NCBI GenBank assembly: GCA_963803375.1
Contig: CAWDMB010000018.1
Location: 1 to 15,600, forward strand
DNA length: 15,600 nt
Direction of reading: 5' to 3'
Source: JAOPZW01 sp963803375
Lineage (GTDB): Bacteria > Actinomycetota > Thermoleophilia > Solirubrobacterales > Solirubrobacteraceae
Position numbers and translations under genes: made by a program. The notes under the pieces are model-generated. The model ran no database searches. It was not told where the DNA came from and saw nothing but the letters and a program-made list of their open reading frames with translations. Shown here piece after piece: positions 9,197 to 15,439 of the stretch (its first letter is position 1; each line of letters begins with the position of its first letter).

Positions 9197-9658
9197 TCAG
9201 TGGGAGCCGTGTCCCTTGACCCTCCTGTAGATCAGGTCGAAGTCGGTCTCGTAGTTCGTACCGTCCTCCGCCAGCTCCCAGCGGCCAACGATCGTGTCGC
9301 CGTCGTCTTCGAACCTGCCGGTGAAGCGCTGGGAGAAGGGCGCGCCCTCGCGCCACAGCCTCCACTCGCCGTCGCCGATGCTCATCTCGTAGACGCGGCA
9401 GACGCCTCGATCGTCGGAATAGAGCTGGTAGTAGGTGCCGTTCGCCGCGTCGCATCCCATGATCGAGATTCCGTTGGGCGCCTCGGGCATATCCACCGTC
9501 GAGCGCTCGACCAGATGGGCGCCTGAGTCGTGCCACTCGACCGTGGCCCGTGCCTCCCCCGGCCAGGGCTCGCCCCCGGGCGGGATCGCCTCGAGCGTCC
9601 ACTCCCCGACGAGCGGCTCCAGCTCCCTCAACGCCTGCTGCGCGGTGCGCTGATCCAT
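9197..9658 (-). CDS. DUF1579-like lipocalin-fold small protein
   Basis: This 153-residue soluble protein resembles the DUF1579-type family, which is thought to form a small beta barrel; no reaction is established. Typical features are the opening LRELEPLVGEWTLEA, a mid segment ISIMGCDAANGTYYQLYSDD, and later FTGRFEDDGDTIVGRWELAEDG and YETDFDLIYRRV. The ATG at 9658 has AAGGAG close by and AGGAGG 9 bases upstream. It starts 15 bases after the stop of the RibD-C-like gene, so the two are almost certainly one operon. Such proteins often sit beside RibD-C, SRPBCC and ArsR genes, as here, but their shared purpose is unknown. There is no signal peptide. Confidence 0.7.
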   Translation of the reverse strand: MDQRTAQQALRELEPLVGEWTLEAIPPGGEPWPGEARATVEWHDSGAHLVERSTVDMPEAPNGISIMGCDAANGTYYQLYSDDRGVCRVYEMSIGDGEWRLWREGAPFSQRFTGRFEDDGDTIVGRWELAEDGTNYETDFDLIYRRVKGHGSH

Positions 9659-9673
9659 GCTCCTTCGCCTCCT

Positions 9674-10243
9674 CTACTCCGCCCGCCGGTAAACCTGGAT
9701 CTGGACGCCGTCCGAGCCGACGGTCCTGGCCTCCGCCAGCTCCAGCTTCAGGCGGTCGATGCCCTCGGGGAAGAGGCGTTTGCCGCGCCCGAGCAGCGTC
9801 GGGAAGACCATCAGCCGAAGCTCGTCGACCAGGTCCGCGCCGAGGAGCGCCGCCACCAGGCTGCCGCTTCCGGCGACCAGGATGACACCGCCCGTCTGCT
9901 CCCTCAGCTTGGAGATCTCCTCGGCGACGTCGCCGGAGATCACGGTCGTGTTCGGCCACTCGGGGTCCTCGAGCGTGGTCGAGACCACGTACTTCGGATC
10001 GTTGTTGAGCTTGTCGGCGAACTCGCCCTCGCGCGAGGGCCAGGCGGCGGCAAACCCCTCGTAGGTCACCCGGCCCAGGAGCTGAACCTCGGCCTCCATC
10101 ACCTCGTCGAGCTTGAACTTGTCGCCGTCCTCGCCGCGGTCGTACTCGAACGTCCAGCCGCCGTGCTCGTAGTCCTCGGCTCCGCCCGGGTCCTCGAACA
10201 CCCCGTCCACCGACACGAACTCGGTCACCACCAGCTTGCCCAT
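9674..10243 (-). CDS. RibD C-terminal domain / dihydrofolate reductase-like protein
   Basis: This 189-residue single-domain protein has the RibD-C fold shared by bacterial dihydrofolate reductases and the reductase half of RibD, so an NADPH-dependent reductase is likely. It has the standard opening KLVVTEFVSVDGVFEDPGG, a mid motif LLGRVTYEGFAAAWPS, the turn KYVVSTTL, then ILVAGSGSLVAALLGADLVDEL and PTLLGRGKRLFP. The substrate is unknown; these stand-alone proteins are usually not the folate or riboflavin enzyme. The ATG at 10243 has GGAGG 7 bases upstream. The frame is open further upstream but that stretch is not protein-like. It is the first gene of a two-gene operon with the DUF1579-like gene 15 bases downstream. 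Confidence 0.88.
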   Translation of the reverse strand: MGKLVVTEFVSVDGVFEDPGGAEDYEHGGWTFEYDRGEDGDKFKLDEVMEAEVQLLGRVTYEGFAAAWPSREGEFADKLNNDPKYVVSTTLEDPEWPNTTVISGDVAEEISKLREQTGGVILVAGSGSLVAALLGADLVDELRLMVFPTLLGRGKRLFPEGIDRLKLELAEARTVGSDGVQIQVYRRAE

Positions 10244-10441
10244 CTCGGTACCTCCTCTTTGGTCGTGGTTTCTAGCGAGGCCGAGGGAGCACGCGAGACT
10301 CGTCGACGGCGCGCGCCCCGGCACCTCGGATCGCCATCGGCGACGGATGTTGCTCCTATCCCGGAACTCGATCCGGCGCATGCGGCGGCCACGAGCGGCC
10401 ACGCTTCGCGCAGGAGCAGAACGCGTCCACCGCTGTGCCTC

Positions 10442-10773
10442 ACCCGGGTCGCCGCCGCCCTGCAGTGGCGGTGAGGGCGAGCCCGTGTCGCGCGAGGGCG
10501 AGGCGTCAAGACGCCGAGAAGGTGAACATCTTGTCGGCCTCGATCCGCGCGTAGACGGGGCCGGAGTCCCGGCCCGACGACCGGCCTGCCGTCGGCTGTG
10601 ACGGTGACCAGGCTCAGCAGGCACATGCCGGCGAGGCGCGCCGCGACGGCCTCAGCGCTGAGACGCCGTTTCGGGCTGTGGATACGGAGCAGGTGTGCGC
10701 CGGCGGTCGCATAGCTGCGGTCGAGAATCTCCTGCAGCGCGGCGATGTCGGCTCGCGATTCGTGCACACGCAA
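10442..10773 (-). pseudogene. Frameshifted pyridoxamine 5'-phosphate oxidase-like gene
   Basis: The N-terminal part reads well: an RSYATAGAHLLRIHSPKRRL stretch, then EAVAARLAGMCLLSLVTVTADGRPVVGP. That is the usual start of a small PNPOx-like (split-barrel FMN-binding) family. Straight after GRPVVGP, near 10570, the frame becomes nonsense. Removing one G there restores DSGPVYARIEADKMFTFSAS, which fits the next beta strands, but TGA follows at 10508-10506. Weak traces (LARHGLALTATAG) continue past this stop to about 10442. The frame has only TTG or GTG candidates as starts, and no Shine-Dalgarno sequence. At least one frameshift and one stop indicate a dead gene. A sequencing error could explain the frameshift but not both defects. 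Confidence 0.6.
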
Positions 10774-10914
10774 GAGCCAATCATGTCTCGACCCGGGACC
10801 CTGTCTCGTGCGCGGCCGCTGCCGCCCAGGCGCCGATTGCGGCCCCGCCGGTTACCACGTGTCGGTCAGAGCTGGAGTCCGGCGGTGGCGGACATCACCG
10901 GCGTGTGCCGCCGG

Positions 10915-10944
10915 TTGACAGGTGACCAAAGGGTCACATATACT
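10915..10944 (+). promoter_or_regulatory. arsR-type promoter with operator in the spacer
   Basis: A near-consensus -35 TTGACA (10915-10920) and -10 TATACT (10939-10944) are separated by 18 bases. The spacer holds a palindrome, GTGACC (10922-10927) and GGTCAC (10932-10937), with four bases between. A repressor bound there would block RNA polymerase. The ATG at 10953 is 8 bases after the -10, so the message is leaderless or nearly so. Autoregulation by the ArsR protein encoded next to it is the natural reading. Confidence 0.7.
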
Positions 10945-10952
10945 CATGGCCC

Positions 10953-11783
10953 ATGGACGCGGTGTTCAAGGCGCTCGCCGACCCCACGCGACGGGGTCTG
11001 CTCGACGAGCTGTTCAAGCAGGACGGGCAGACGCTGAGCGCGCTGGAAGGGCGCGTGCCGATGACACGCTTCGGCGTGATGAAGCACCTGCGGGTGCTCG
11101 AGGAGGCGGGTCTCGTGACCGCGCGCAGGCGCGGGCGCGAGAAGTTCCACTTCCTGAACCCGGTCCCGATCCGGCTCGTCCACGACCGCTGGGTGAGCAA
11201 GTACGCCGAGCCCTGGGCCGCCACGCTCGCGGGCATCAAGCGCCAACTCGAGGAGGTAACGATGGAAGCAGTCGACGTCTCACACCGGGTGCCACTCAGC
11301 CCCGACCCCGACGGCAAGGGAGCCATGGCGGTGTTCGAGATCTACATCAAGACGACGCCGGAGCGCCTCTGGGAGGCGATCATCGATCCCAAGCTGAGGG
11401 CCAAGTACAGCTTCGGGGTCGAGACCCACTCCGACTGGACGGCCGGCTCGAGCTACACGGCGGCGGTCCCCGGCGTCATCGACATCGCGGCGGGTGAGAA
11501 CCTCGAGGTCGATCCGCCGCGTCGGCTCGTGCAGAGTTTCAACGCGCTCTGGAGCGACGACGTCAAGGCCGCCGGGGCCTCGAGGGTCACCTGGGAGATC
11601 ACCCCGGTCGGCGACTCGTGCCAGCTGACCGTGATCCACGACCGGCTCCCCGAGGACGCCAATCCGGAGCTCTACGGCGGCTGGCCGATGATCCTGTCCG
11701 GCCTCAAGACGCTGCTGGAGACCGGCGAGACGCTCACGACGCCGGGCTCGCTCATGTACTCGCAAGCCCAATCGGCTGACTGA
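10953..11783 (+). CDS. ArsR-family regulator fused to an SRPBCC (AHSA1-like) domain
   Basis: This 276-residue protein has two domains. Residues 1-100 form an ArsR winged helix: it opens MDAVFKALADPTRRGLLDEL, the helix-turn-helix spans about 28-55 (with MTRFGVMKHLRVLEEAGLV), and the wing is about 56-68. No metal-binding cysteine motif is present. Residues 124-265 form an SRPBCC/AHSA1-type ligand-binding domain (AVFEIYIKTTPERLWEAIIDP at its start, YGGWPMILSGLKTLLETGE at its end). Elsewhere these two domains often occur as adjacent genes. Here they are fused, so the hydrophobic pocket probably senses a small molecule and controls DNA binding. A strong internal ribosome site at codon 104 may also yield the SRPBCC domain alone. 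The promoter carries a palindromic operator. Confidence 0.92.
   Translation: MDAVFKALADPTRRGLLDELFKQDGQTLSALEGRVPMTRFGVMKHLRVLEEAGLVTARRRGREKFHFLNPVPIRLVHDRWVSKYAEPWAATLAGIKRQLEEVTMEAVDVSHRVPLSPDPDGKGAMAVFEIYIKTTPERLWEAIIDPKLRAKYSFGVETHSDWTAGSSYTAAVPGVIDIAAGENLEVDPPRRLVQSFNALWSDDVKAAGASRVTWEITPVGDSCQLTVIHDRLPEDANPELYGGWPMILSGLKTLLETGETLTTPGSLMYSQAQSAD
11251..11264 (+). promoter_or_regulatory. Internal Shine-Dalgarno sequence and start codon in the ArsR-SRPBCC fusion
   Basis: AGGAGG (11251-11256) is followed by five bases and an in-frame ATG at 11262, which is codon 104, between the two domains. Translation from it would give a 173-residue SRPBCC protein without the DNA-binding domain. The full-length start at 10953 has no Shine-Dalgarno sequence, so this internal site is the stronger of the two. 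The sequence is seen; its use is inferred. Confidence 0.55.
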
Positions 11784-12546
11784 GGGGCGGTCCTGCCTAC
11801 ACCCCCGGGACAGAGTGGCGGTCGCGCTCGTTCCTACGCGTGAGGGCGTGCCGACCGGCGTCGAGACCGGCGTCGGCTCCACGACCCCGGACGCGGCCGC
11901 GATCCCGACCTGCAAGCCCGCGGCGTCGACCGGGGTGAGCTGTTGCGCCGGCCGGGTTCGCCGTCGGCGACCAGGACGGCAGCGGCCTCGAGATCGTCGA
12001 GCAACCCTGAATACGGCCGAGGCCCGCCGCCGTGACCCCCGGTCGCGGCGGTCGGCCTCCGTTCCCCTCGCCCACGGCTGGCCCGGTTGGCGAGGCGCGT
12101 CGAGTGCGCGCCTGCCCGGAGCCACCTCGGACTCAACCTGCGAGGACACCGACGAGCTGACCATGCCGTGGTTGCGGGTTGCGCCACGAACGAGCGCCTG
12201 CGTCGGCGACGGCGACGTGCTCGCAAGGGACGACGTCCGAGCGCCCCGAGTGGGTCACGCCAGCTTCCGCATCGCTCGGGCGAAGCGAGAGTCCGCGCGA
12301 CCGCATCGCCGCGCTCCCAGCTCGTCCGCAGCGGGCGCGTCGCGGACCAGCACTCGGGCGCTCGCATCCGGGCGGAGGCGAGTGCGCGGAGCGCAAGACC
12401 GTCTGCTCGCCGATGCCCATCGATGCCGCCGGACGGTGTCGCGCTTCTGGCGACGAGCAGGTCGATCGCCACGAACCGCGCCGCACCTGCTTTGCCGACG
12501 ACGCGCAAACTCTCAGTCGGCGCCGAGGGAGCTGCTCCCTCCGTTC
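11784..12546. other. About 760 bases with no convincing gene
   Basis: Several long frames are open here on both strands, but none has a recognisable domain, a sensible start with a ribosome site, or protein-like composition; they are rich in Arg, Ser and Ala, as expected for high-GC non-coding frames. A few fragments on the - strand look protein-like but in different frames, for example LLDDLEAAAVLVADGEPG near 12010-11957 and AARFVAIDLLVA near 12487-12452. This suggests decayed genes. No repeat, tRNA or insertion-sequence end was found. Confidence 0.5.
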
Positions 12547-12675
12547 CATCGCGCCGGGCGCCATCGTGATCTCGAGCTCGATCCGCGCGTCCTCGTTGCT
12601 GGACGCGGATTCAATGACGGCGAAGGTGGTGCCGTCGGGCATCGCCAGTTGCTCGTTGCCGTCGGCTGGTTTCAT
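12547..12675 (-). pseudogene. Cupin-like N-terminal remnant
   Basis: From ATG 12675 the first 43 residues look like the start of a cupin_2 protein: PDGTTFAVIESASSNEDA, then RIELEITMAPGAM. In intact relatives this leads directly into the metal-binding histidine motif (HxH...E). Here the frame continues to 12133 but becomes arginine-rich nonsense with no such motif. AAGG lies 7 bases before the ATG. It follows the DUF1772 gene on the same strand after 76 bases, so it may once have been the fourth gene of the tetR operon. The remnant is too short to be sure of the family. Confidence 0.5.
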
Positions 12676-12678
12676 GGT

Positions 12679-12721
12679 GGCGCCTTGAAGGTGAGGGCGC
12701 CGGCACGTTTGTCTTGGCGCC
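12679..12721. repeat. Three copies of GGCGCC
   Basis: The self-complementary hexamer GGCGCC occurs at 12679-12684, 12696-12701 and 12716-12721. Any neighbouring two can pair as a 6-bp hairpin. It lies between the DUF1772 stop and the cupin-like remnant, so it could weakly end or attenuate the - strand transcript. There is no T-run. In DNA this GC-rich it may be chance. Confidence 0.25.
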
Positions 12722-12751
12722 GGAGGCGTGGTGCTTTGCGGCTCGACGTCG

Positions 12752-13216
12752 TCATGTCACGGCGAGCGCGCTGACGAGCAGGGCTAGAGCGGTGGTCTGC
12801 AGGGCGACGCGGAGATTGATGATGCTGTCCCACCGCTGCTGCATCGCACGTGCGTTTGGGGGTATCTCGTGGGCCGCGGCCGCGCGGGTCAGCTCGCGGT
12901 TGATCGGGGCGGCGATGCGGATGTAGAGCACGAGCCAGACCAGCAGCGCGCCGAGCGCGGCGCCGGTGAGCGAGGCCTGAACGGGGTGGCCGGCGATGCC
13001 TGCGGCGAGCGTGCTGGTGGCCGCGGCGAGGATGCTCGTAGCGCCCGGGAGTGGCATTCGCTGGTCGGCGTATTGGTGGATGCGCCCGGCTGCCTGGGTG
13101 AGCGCGCCGTCGTCGAGCGCCGCGAGCGCGGGGCGTAGGACGAGCGCGGCGAATATGTCGGTGCCGTAGACGACGGCGGCGGCGAGCGCGGCGAGAGCGA
13201 GGCTGGTAGCGAGCAT
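12752..13216 (-). CDS. DUF1772 four-helix membrane protein
   Basis: This 154-residue protein has about four membrane helices, near residues 2-27, 58-76, 81-105 and 135-154. The conserved family-like end is RWDSIINLRVALQTTALALL. DUF1772 proteins include anthrone-oxygenase-like members, but most are uncharacterised, so no reaction is claimed. AGGA lies 7 bases before the ATG at 13216. It begins 40 bases after the SnoaL-like gene stops and probably belongs to the same transcript, under the TetR regulator. A DUF1772 protein beside a SnoaL-like cyclase hints at handling of a polyketide-like or aromatic compound, but this is only suggestive. Confidence 0.8.
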   Translation of the reverse strand: MLATSLALAALAAAVVYGTDIFAALVLRPALAALDDGALTQAAGRIHQYADQRMPLPGATSILAAATSTLAAGIAGHPVQASLTGAALGALLVWLVLYIRIAAPINRELTRAAAAHEIPPNARAMQQRWDSIINLRVALQTTALALLVSALAVT

Positions 13217-13256
13217 CGTGGTGTCCTGATGTCAGTGGATCGAGTCCGGGGCGGGG

Positions 13257-13664
13257 TCACTTGAGCGTGGGTATCGCTCCGATCTGCTGGAAGAACTCGA
13301 GCGTGTTCAGCTCGTCCCAGTGCTCCTGCAGGCGGCCGTCGCGGACCCGCCAGATGTCGATCGAGTGCATCTCGATCTGCGCGCCGCTCGGCGGAATGCC
13401 CATGAATGTGCCCGTGTGGCGTCCACGGTAGGTGTACCGGCCAACGAGTGTCTCGCCCGCGTCGACGATGTCGTCGACCTCGACGCGAAAGTCCTCGAAC
13501 GCGGCAAGAAAGGCAGCGAAGATGCCGACCGAGCCGTCCTTGCCGGGCGCGGCGTAGCGGTTGTGATTGACGTACTCGTCGTCCAGGAGCTCAGCGAAGG
13601 CGTCGAGGTCGTGGTCGGTCAGGGTCTGGGCGAAGCGCTCGGCGAGCGCGCGATGGGTGCTCAT
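13257..13664 (-). CDS. SnoaL-like ester cyclase family protein
   Basis: This 135-residue protein has the SnoaL/NTF2-like alpha-beta barrel fold. Named relatives close rings on polyketide esters; most family members have unknown substrates. Typical segments are LAERFAQTLTDHDLDAFAEL, DEYVNHN, FLAAFEDFRVEVDDIVDAGE, YRGRHTGTFMGIPPSG, and HSIDIWRVRDGRLQEHWDELN, where the family's polar pocket residues lie. The ATG at 13664 overlaps the TetR stop in an ATGA, and GAGAGGA lies 8 bases upstream, so translation is probably coupled to tetR. The frame stays open upstream inside tetR, but that extension is tetR read in another frame. The length is normal for the family. Confidence 0.87.
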   Translation of the reverse strand: MSTHRALAERFAQTLTDHDLDAFAELLDDEYVNHNRYAAPGKDGSVGIFAAFLAAFEDFRVEVDDIVDAGETLVGRYTYRGRHTGTFMGIPPSGAQIEMHSIDIWRVRDGRLQEHWDELNTLEFFQQIGAIPTLK

Positions 13665-14302
13665 CTGGATCGTCCTCTCGCGGGTGTGCGTTGGTGGAAG
13701 GCGCCGGCGCGCAGGCCGGCGGTGAAGGTATCTGCGACGAGTTTCAGCAGCTGCTCGGCGTGGCCGGGCTTGCGCCGGACGCGGCGTGAGAGCGCGAGCG
13801 AAACGACACCGTGCATCGTCGCCCACCACGCCTCGGTCATCGTCTCGGGGTCAGCAAGATCGACCGCCGCCTCGCGGGCGGCGTCGGTGACCGCCTCCTT
13901 GAGCGCGCGGAAACCCGCGTGCAGCGCGGCGGGTGTCTTCCCGGTTGCGAACTGAAGCTCCAGCCGCTGGTGGAACATCAGGTCATAGAGCGTGGGGTCG
14001 TCGTGTGCGAAGCGCCAATAGCTCACCGCGGAGCGGTGCAACGGGCCGACGTCGGCATCACGGTCGCTGCTGGCGAGCGACCGGGCGAGCTCCGCGAATC
14101 CGTCTCGCGCGACCGCGGCCAGAAGCGCGGCCTTGCTGGGGAAGAGTTCGTAGAGCGACGGTGCGCTGAGCCTGGTGCGCTGAGCGACGGCGCGGATCGT
14201 GACCGCGTCCCAGCCGGCTTCGCGCGCGAGCCGGCGGGTCTGATCGAGGATCAGCTGGCGGCGGTCGGCCTGCTGTGCTTTGGTTCTGGGCTTTGGCGGC
14301 AT
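13661..14302 (-). CDS. TetR-family regulator with WHG-type C-terminal domain
   Basis: This 213-residue regulator has a TetR helix-turn-helix at about residues 16-62, with AVTIRAVAQRTRLSAPSLYELFPSKAALLAAV as its core. The C-terminal ligand-binding part includes YDLMFHQRLELQF and EAWWATMHGVVSLAL, as in the WHG-type TetR C-terminal domain. It is the first gene of a - strand operon; its TGA overlaps the ATG of the SnoaL-like gene by four bases (ATGA). The ATG at 14302 lies 9 bases after a TAACGT -10 box and has no Shine-Dalgarno sequence, so the message is probably leaderless or nearly so. An imperfect palindrome covers this promoter, which points to autorepression of the whole operon. The ligand is unknown. 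Confidence 0.92.
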   Translation of the reverse strand: MPPKPRTKAQQADRRQLILDQTRRLAREAGWDAVTIRAVAQRTRLSAPSLYELFPSKAALLAAVARDGFAELARSLASSDRDADVGPLHRSAVSYWRFAHDDPTLYDLMFHQRLELQFATGKTPAALHAGFRALKEAVTDAAREAAVDLADPETMTEAWWATMHGVVSLALSRRVRRKPGHAEQLLKLVADTFTAGLRAGAFHQRTPARGRSR

Positions 14303-14305
14303 CGG

Positions 14306-14341
14306 CTAACAACGTTAGCATAACGCTGTTAGATACGTCAA
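14306..14341 (-). promoter_or_regulatory. tetR promoter and palindromic operator
   Basis: On the - strand, -35 TTGACG (14341-14336) and -10 TAACGT (14317-14312) are 18 bases apart. A 27-bp palindrome at 14306-14332 has arms CTAACANCGTTA and TAACGNTGTTAG around a three-base centre, with one mismatch pair in the arms. It covers the -10 and most of the spacer. This is a typical TetR operator layout and lies 4 bases from the tetR start codon. Confidence 0.75.
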
Positions 14342-14652
14342 GCTTCAGCACGGCTAGCGCCTCGAGCACTGCAAGCCGAGGCGCTCATCTGTAGGTACAT
14401 GCGTCGGCTGGCCTCGCGGGGTGAAGCAACCCTGGTTCGGTCGGGATGTCGGATCGCGGCGGCACTGAGCGGTACGGCAGGCGGGAATGGACTCACCTGG
14501 CCCTTGTGGGAATGCAGCAGTCCGGCTGCTCGGTGCCGCCGTTGACGACCTCCGGCAGCCGAAGTCGTGGGCCTCCTGCTTCCGCCGCGCGGTGCGAATC
14601 CCGCGGTCCGCGTCAACGCACCTCGTTTGTGTGGACTGGAGGGCGGCTCTGG
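14342..14652. other. Gene-free stretch between tetR and the toxin gene
   Basis: About 310 bases hold no recognisable gene on either strand. Open frames run through it but have no ribosome site or domain. A hairpin near 14585-14606 may end the toxin transcript, and a short palindrome, AGCAG-TCCGG-CTGCT, lies at 14516-14530. Otherwise I see nothing in it. Confidence 0.5.
14585..14606 (-). terminator. Hairpin downstream of the toxin gene
   Basis: CCGCG (14585-14589) and GG (14591-14592) pair with CC (14600-14601) and CGCGG (14602-14606), leaving one bulged C and a 7-base loop. It starts about 46 bases past the toxin stop on the - strand. It is a GC-rich hairpin without a T-run, so a terminator role is only possible. 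Confidence 0.3.
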
Positions 14653-15012
14653 CTATTCGTCGCGCGGCCGCTCGAGGTAGACGACTCGGTCGTCGATCTG
14701 ATCGTTCGCGATGGCCTGGATCGCCGCGATGAGCGGCTGGATGCCGGCTGGCCGCCGCGAAAAGCGGCTCGACAGCGCGATCAGCACGCCGCGGTGGTGG
14801 CCGCCCGCGGTGCTGTGTTCGGCCGCGATTCGCGTGAAGTCGCCGACGTTCTCGGTGAGCACGGTGAAGCAACCGGCGATCGCGGCGCCGAACACCTCTG
14901 CGTCTGAGGCGCCCGCCAGCCGGAGCTCGGTAACCGTTGTTGCTTCGATCCCGGCCGACCGAAGCGATTCCGCCAGGACGGGCGGGTACATCTCGTCGAC
15001 GAGGATCCTCAC
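14653..15012 (-). CDS. DUF5615-type PIN-like toxin
   Basis: This 119-residue protein opens with MRILVDEMYPPVLAESLRSA, the usual start of DUF5615 PIN-like proteins, in which the early aspartate is an active-site acid. Further family features are TELRLAGASDAEVFGAAIA and FTVLTENVGDFTRI, where the TxNxxDF motif supplies another acid. PIN domains are metal-dependent ribonucleases and this group is generally paired with an antitoxin. The acidic residues Asp6, Glu7, Asp37 and Asp58 are all present, so activity is plausible. The start is GTG at 15012, overlapping the antitoxin TGA by four bases (GTGA), so the two should be translationally coupled. RNase activity is inferred from the fold, not shown for this protein. 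Confidence 0.82.
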   Translation of the reverse strand: MRILVDEMYPPVLAESLRSAGIEATTVTELRLAGASDAEVFGAAIAGCFTVLTENVGDFTRIAAEHSTAGGHHRGVLIALSSRFSRRPAGIQPLIAAIQAIANDQIDDRVVYLERPRDE

Positions 15013-15398
15013 CGCGCTTCGGCGGCGCCGGTCTCGCTACGGTGAAGCTCGATCCTGGCCTGGATCTCGTCCGGGTAGGCGACTCTGTACGCGAGCGCAG
15101 CGTCAATCTGCGCGCGGGACACGACGCCGTCGGCTGCGAGCTCGGCTGCCGGATCATTGCTCGAGCTGAGGTCGTCGATCCACATCGCGACCTCCCACAC
15201 GTCAGGACCGCCGATCAATCCGGCCCGTCGGCCCGTCGGCCCGTCGCGGAAGGTGATCATCGGGTGCTCGTCGCGTCGTGCGCCTTCCTCGGCATAGCGG
15301 CGCAGACGATCGGACAGGCTTTCGCCCGCCGCTCGTGCGCGTAGCCGAAGCCGTTCAGCAAGGCGGTCATCGAGGCGGACGGACACGTTCACAGACAT
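15009..15398 (-). CDS. Antitoxin with ribbon-helix-helix N-terminus and DUF433-like C-terminus
   Basis: This 129-residue protein should bind and silence the PIN-like toxin encoded just downstream. The N-terminus MSVNVSVRLDDRLAERLRLRA looks like a CopG-type ribbon-helix-helix DNA-binding domain. The middle, HPMITFRDGPTGRRAGL then GGPDVWEV, is a signature I associate with DUF433-like antitoxins, and the C-terminus (ALAYRVAYPDEIQARIELH) is the helical part expected to contact toxin. The ATG at 15398 was chosen because the RHH domain starts there; upstream in-frame sequence is not protein-like. No good Shine-Dalgarno sequence is seen. The stop overlaps the toxin GTG. Antitoxins of this kind normally repress their own promoter. 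Confidence 0.82.
   Translation of the reverse strand: MSVNVSVRLDDRLAERLRLRARAAGESLSDRLRRYAEEGARRDEHPMITFRDGPTGRRAGLIGGPDVWEVAMWIDDLSSSNDPAAELAADGVVSRAQIDAALAYRVAYPDEIQARIELHRSETGAAEAR
15222..15245. repeat. Three tandem copies of an 8-base unit in the antitoxin gene
   Basis: GGCCCGTC occurs three times end to end at 15222-15229, 15230-15237 and 15238-15245. On the coding strand it encodes the DGPTGRRAG stretch. Eight is not a multiple of three, so gain or loss of one unit would shift the frame and remove the antitoxin C-terminus. Confidence 0.8.
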
Positions 15399-15400
15399 GC

Positions 15401-15428
15401 CTACAGTGTGGCACGTTGTCAACAGTAG
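15401..15428. promoter_or_regulatory. Candidate operator between antitoxin and divergent frame
   Basis: CTACAGT (15401-15407) and ACAGTAG (15422-15428) form an inverted repeat with six of seven pairs, and GTTGTCAAC is a small palindrome inside it (15415-15423). On the - strand TTGACA (15422-15417) is a perfect -35, but I see no good -10 at normal spacing. On the + strand TACAGT (15402-15407) fits TANNNT. Control of both genes by the antitoxin is possible. Confidence 0.35.
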
Positions 15429-15439
15429 GAGGTGGAGTG

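Noticed and set aside
10678..11037. + strand frame crossing the arsR promoter
   Set aside because: It runs through an obvious promoter and operator and into the ArsR gene in another frame, with no protein-like features.
12087..12569. Several overlapping + strand frames in the gene-free stretch
   Set aside because: No domain, no ribosome site and Arg/Ser-rich composition. They lie antisense to the cupin-like remnant or to nothing recognisable.
14585..14606. tRNA T-arm-like sequence (GGTGCGAATCC)
   Set aside because: With a 7-base loop the T-stem pairs fail at the expected positions, and no acceptor, D or anticodon arms are found around it. It is better seen as a simple hairpin.
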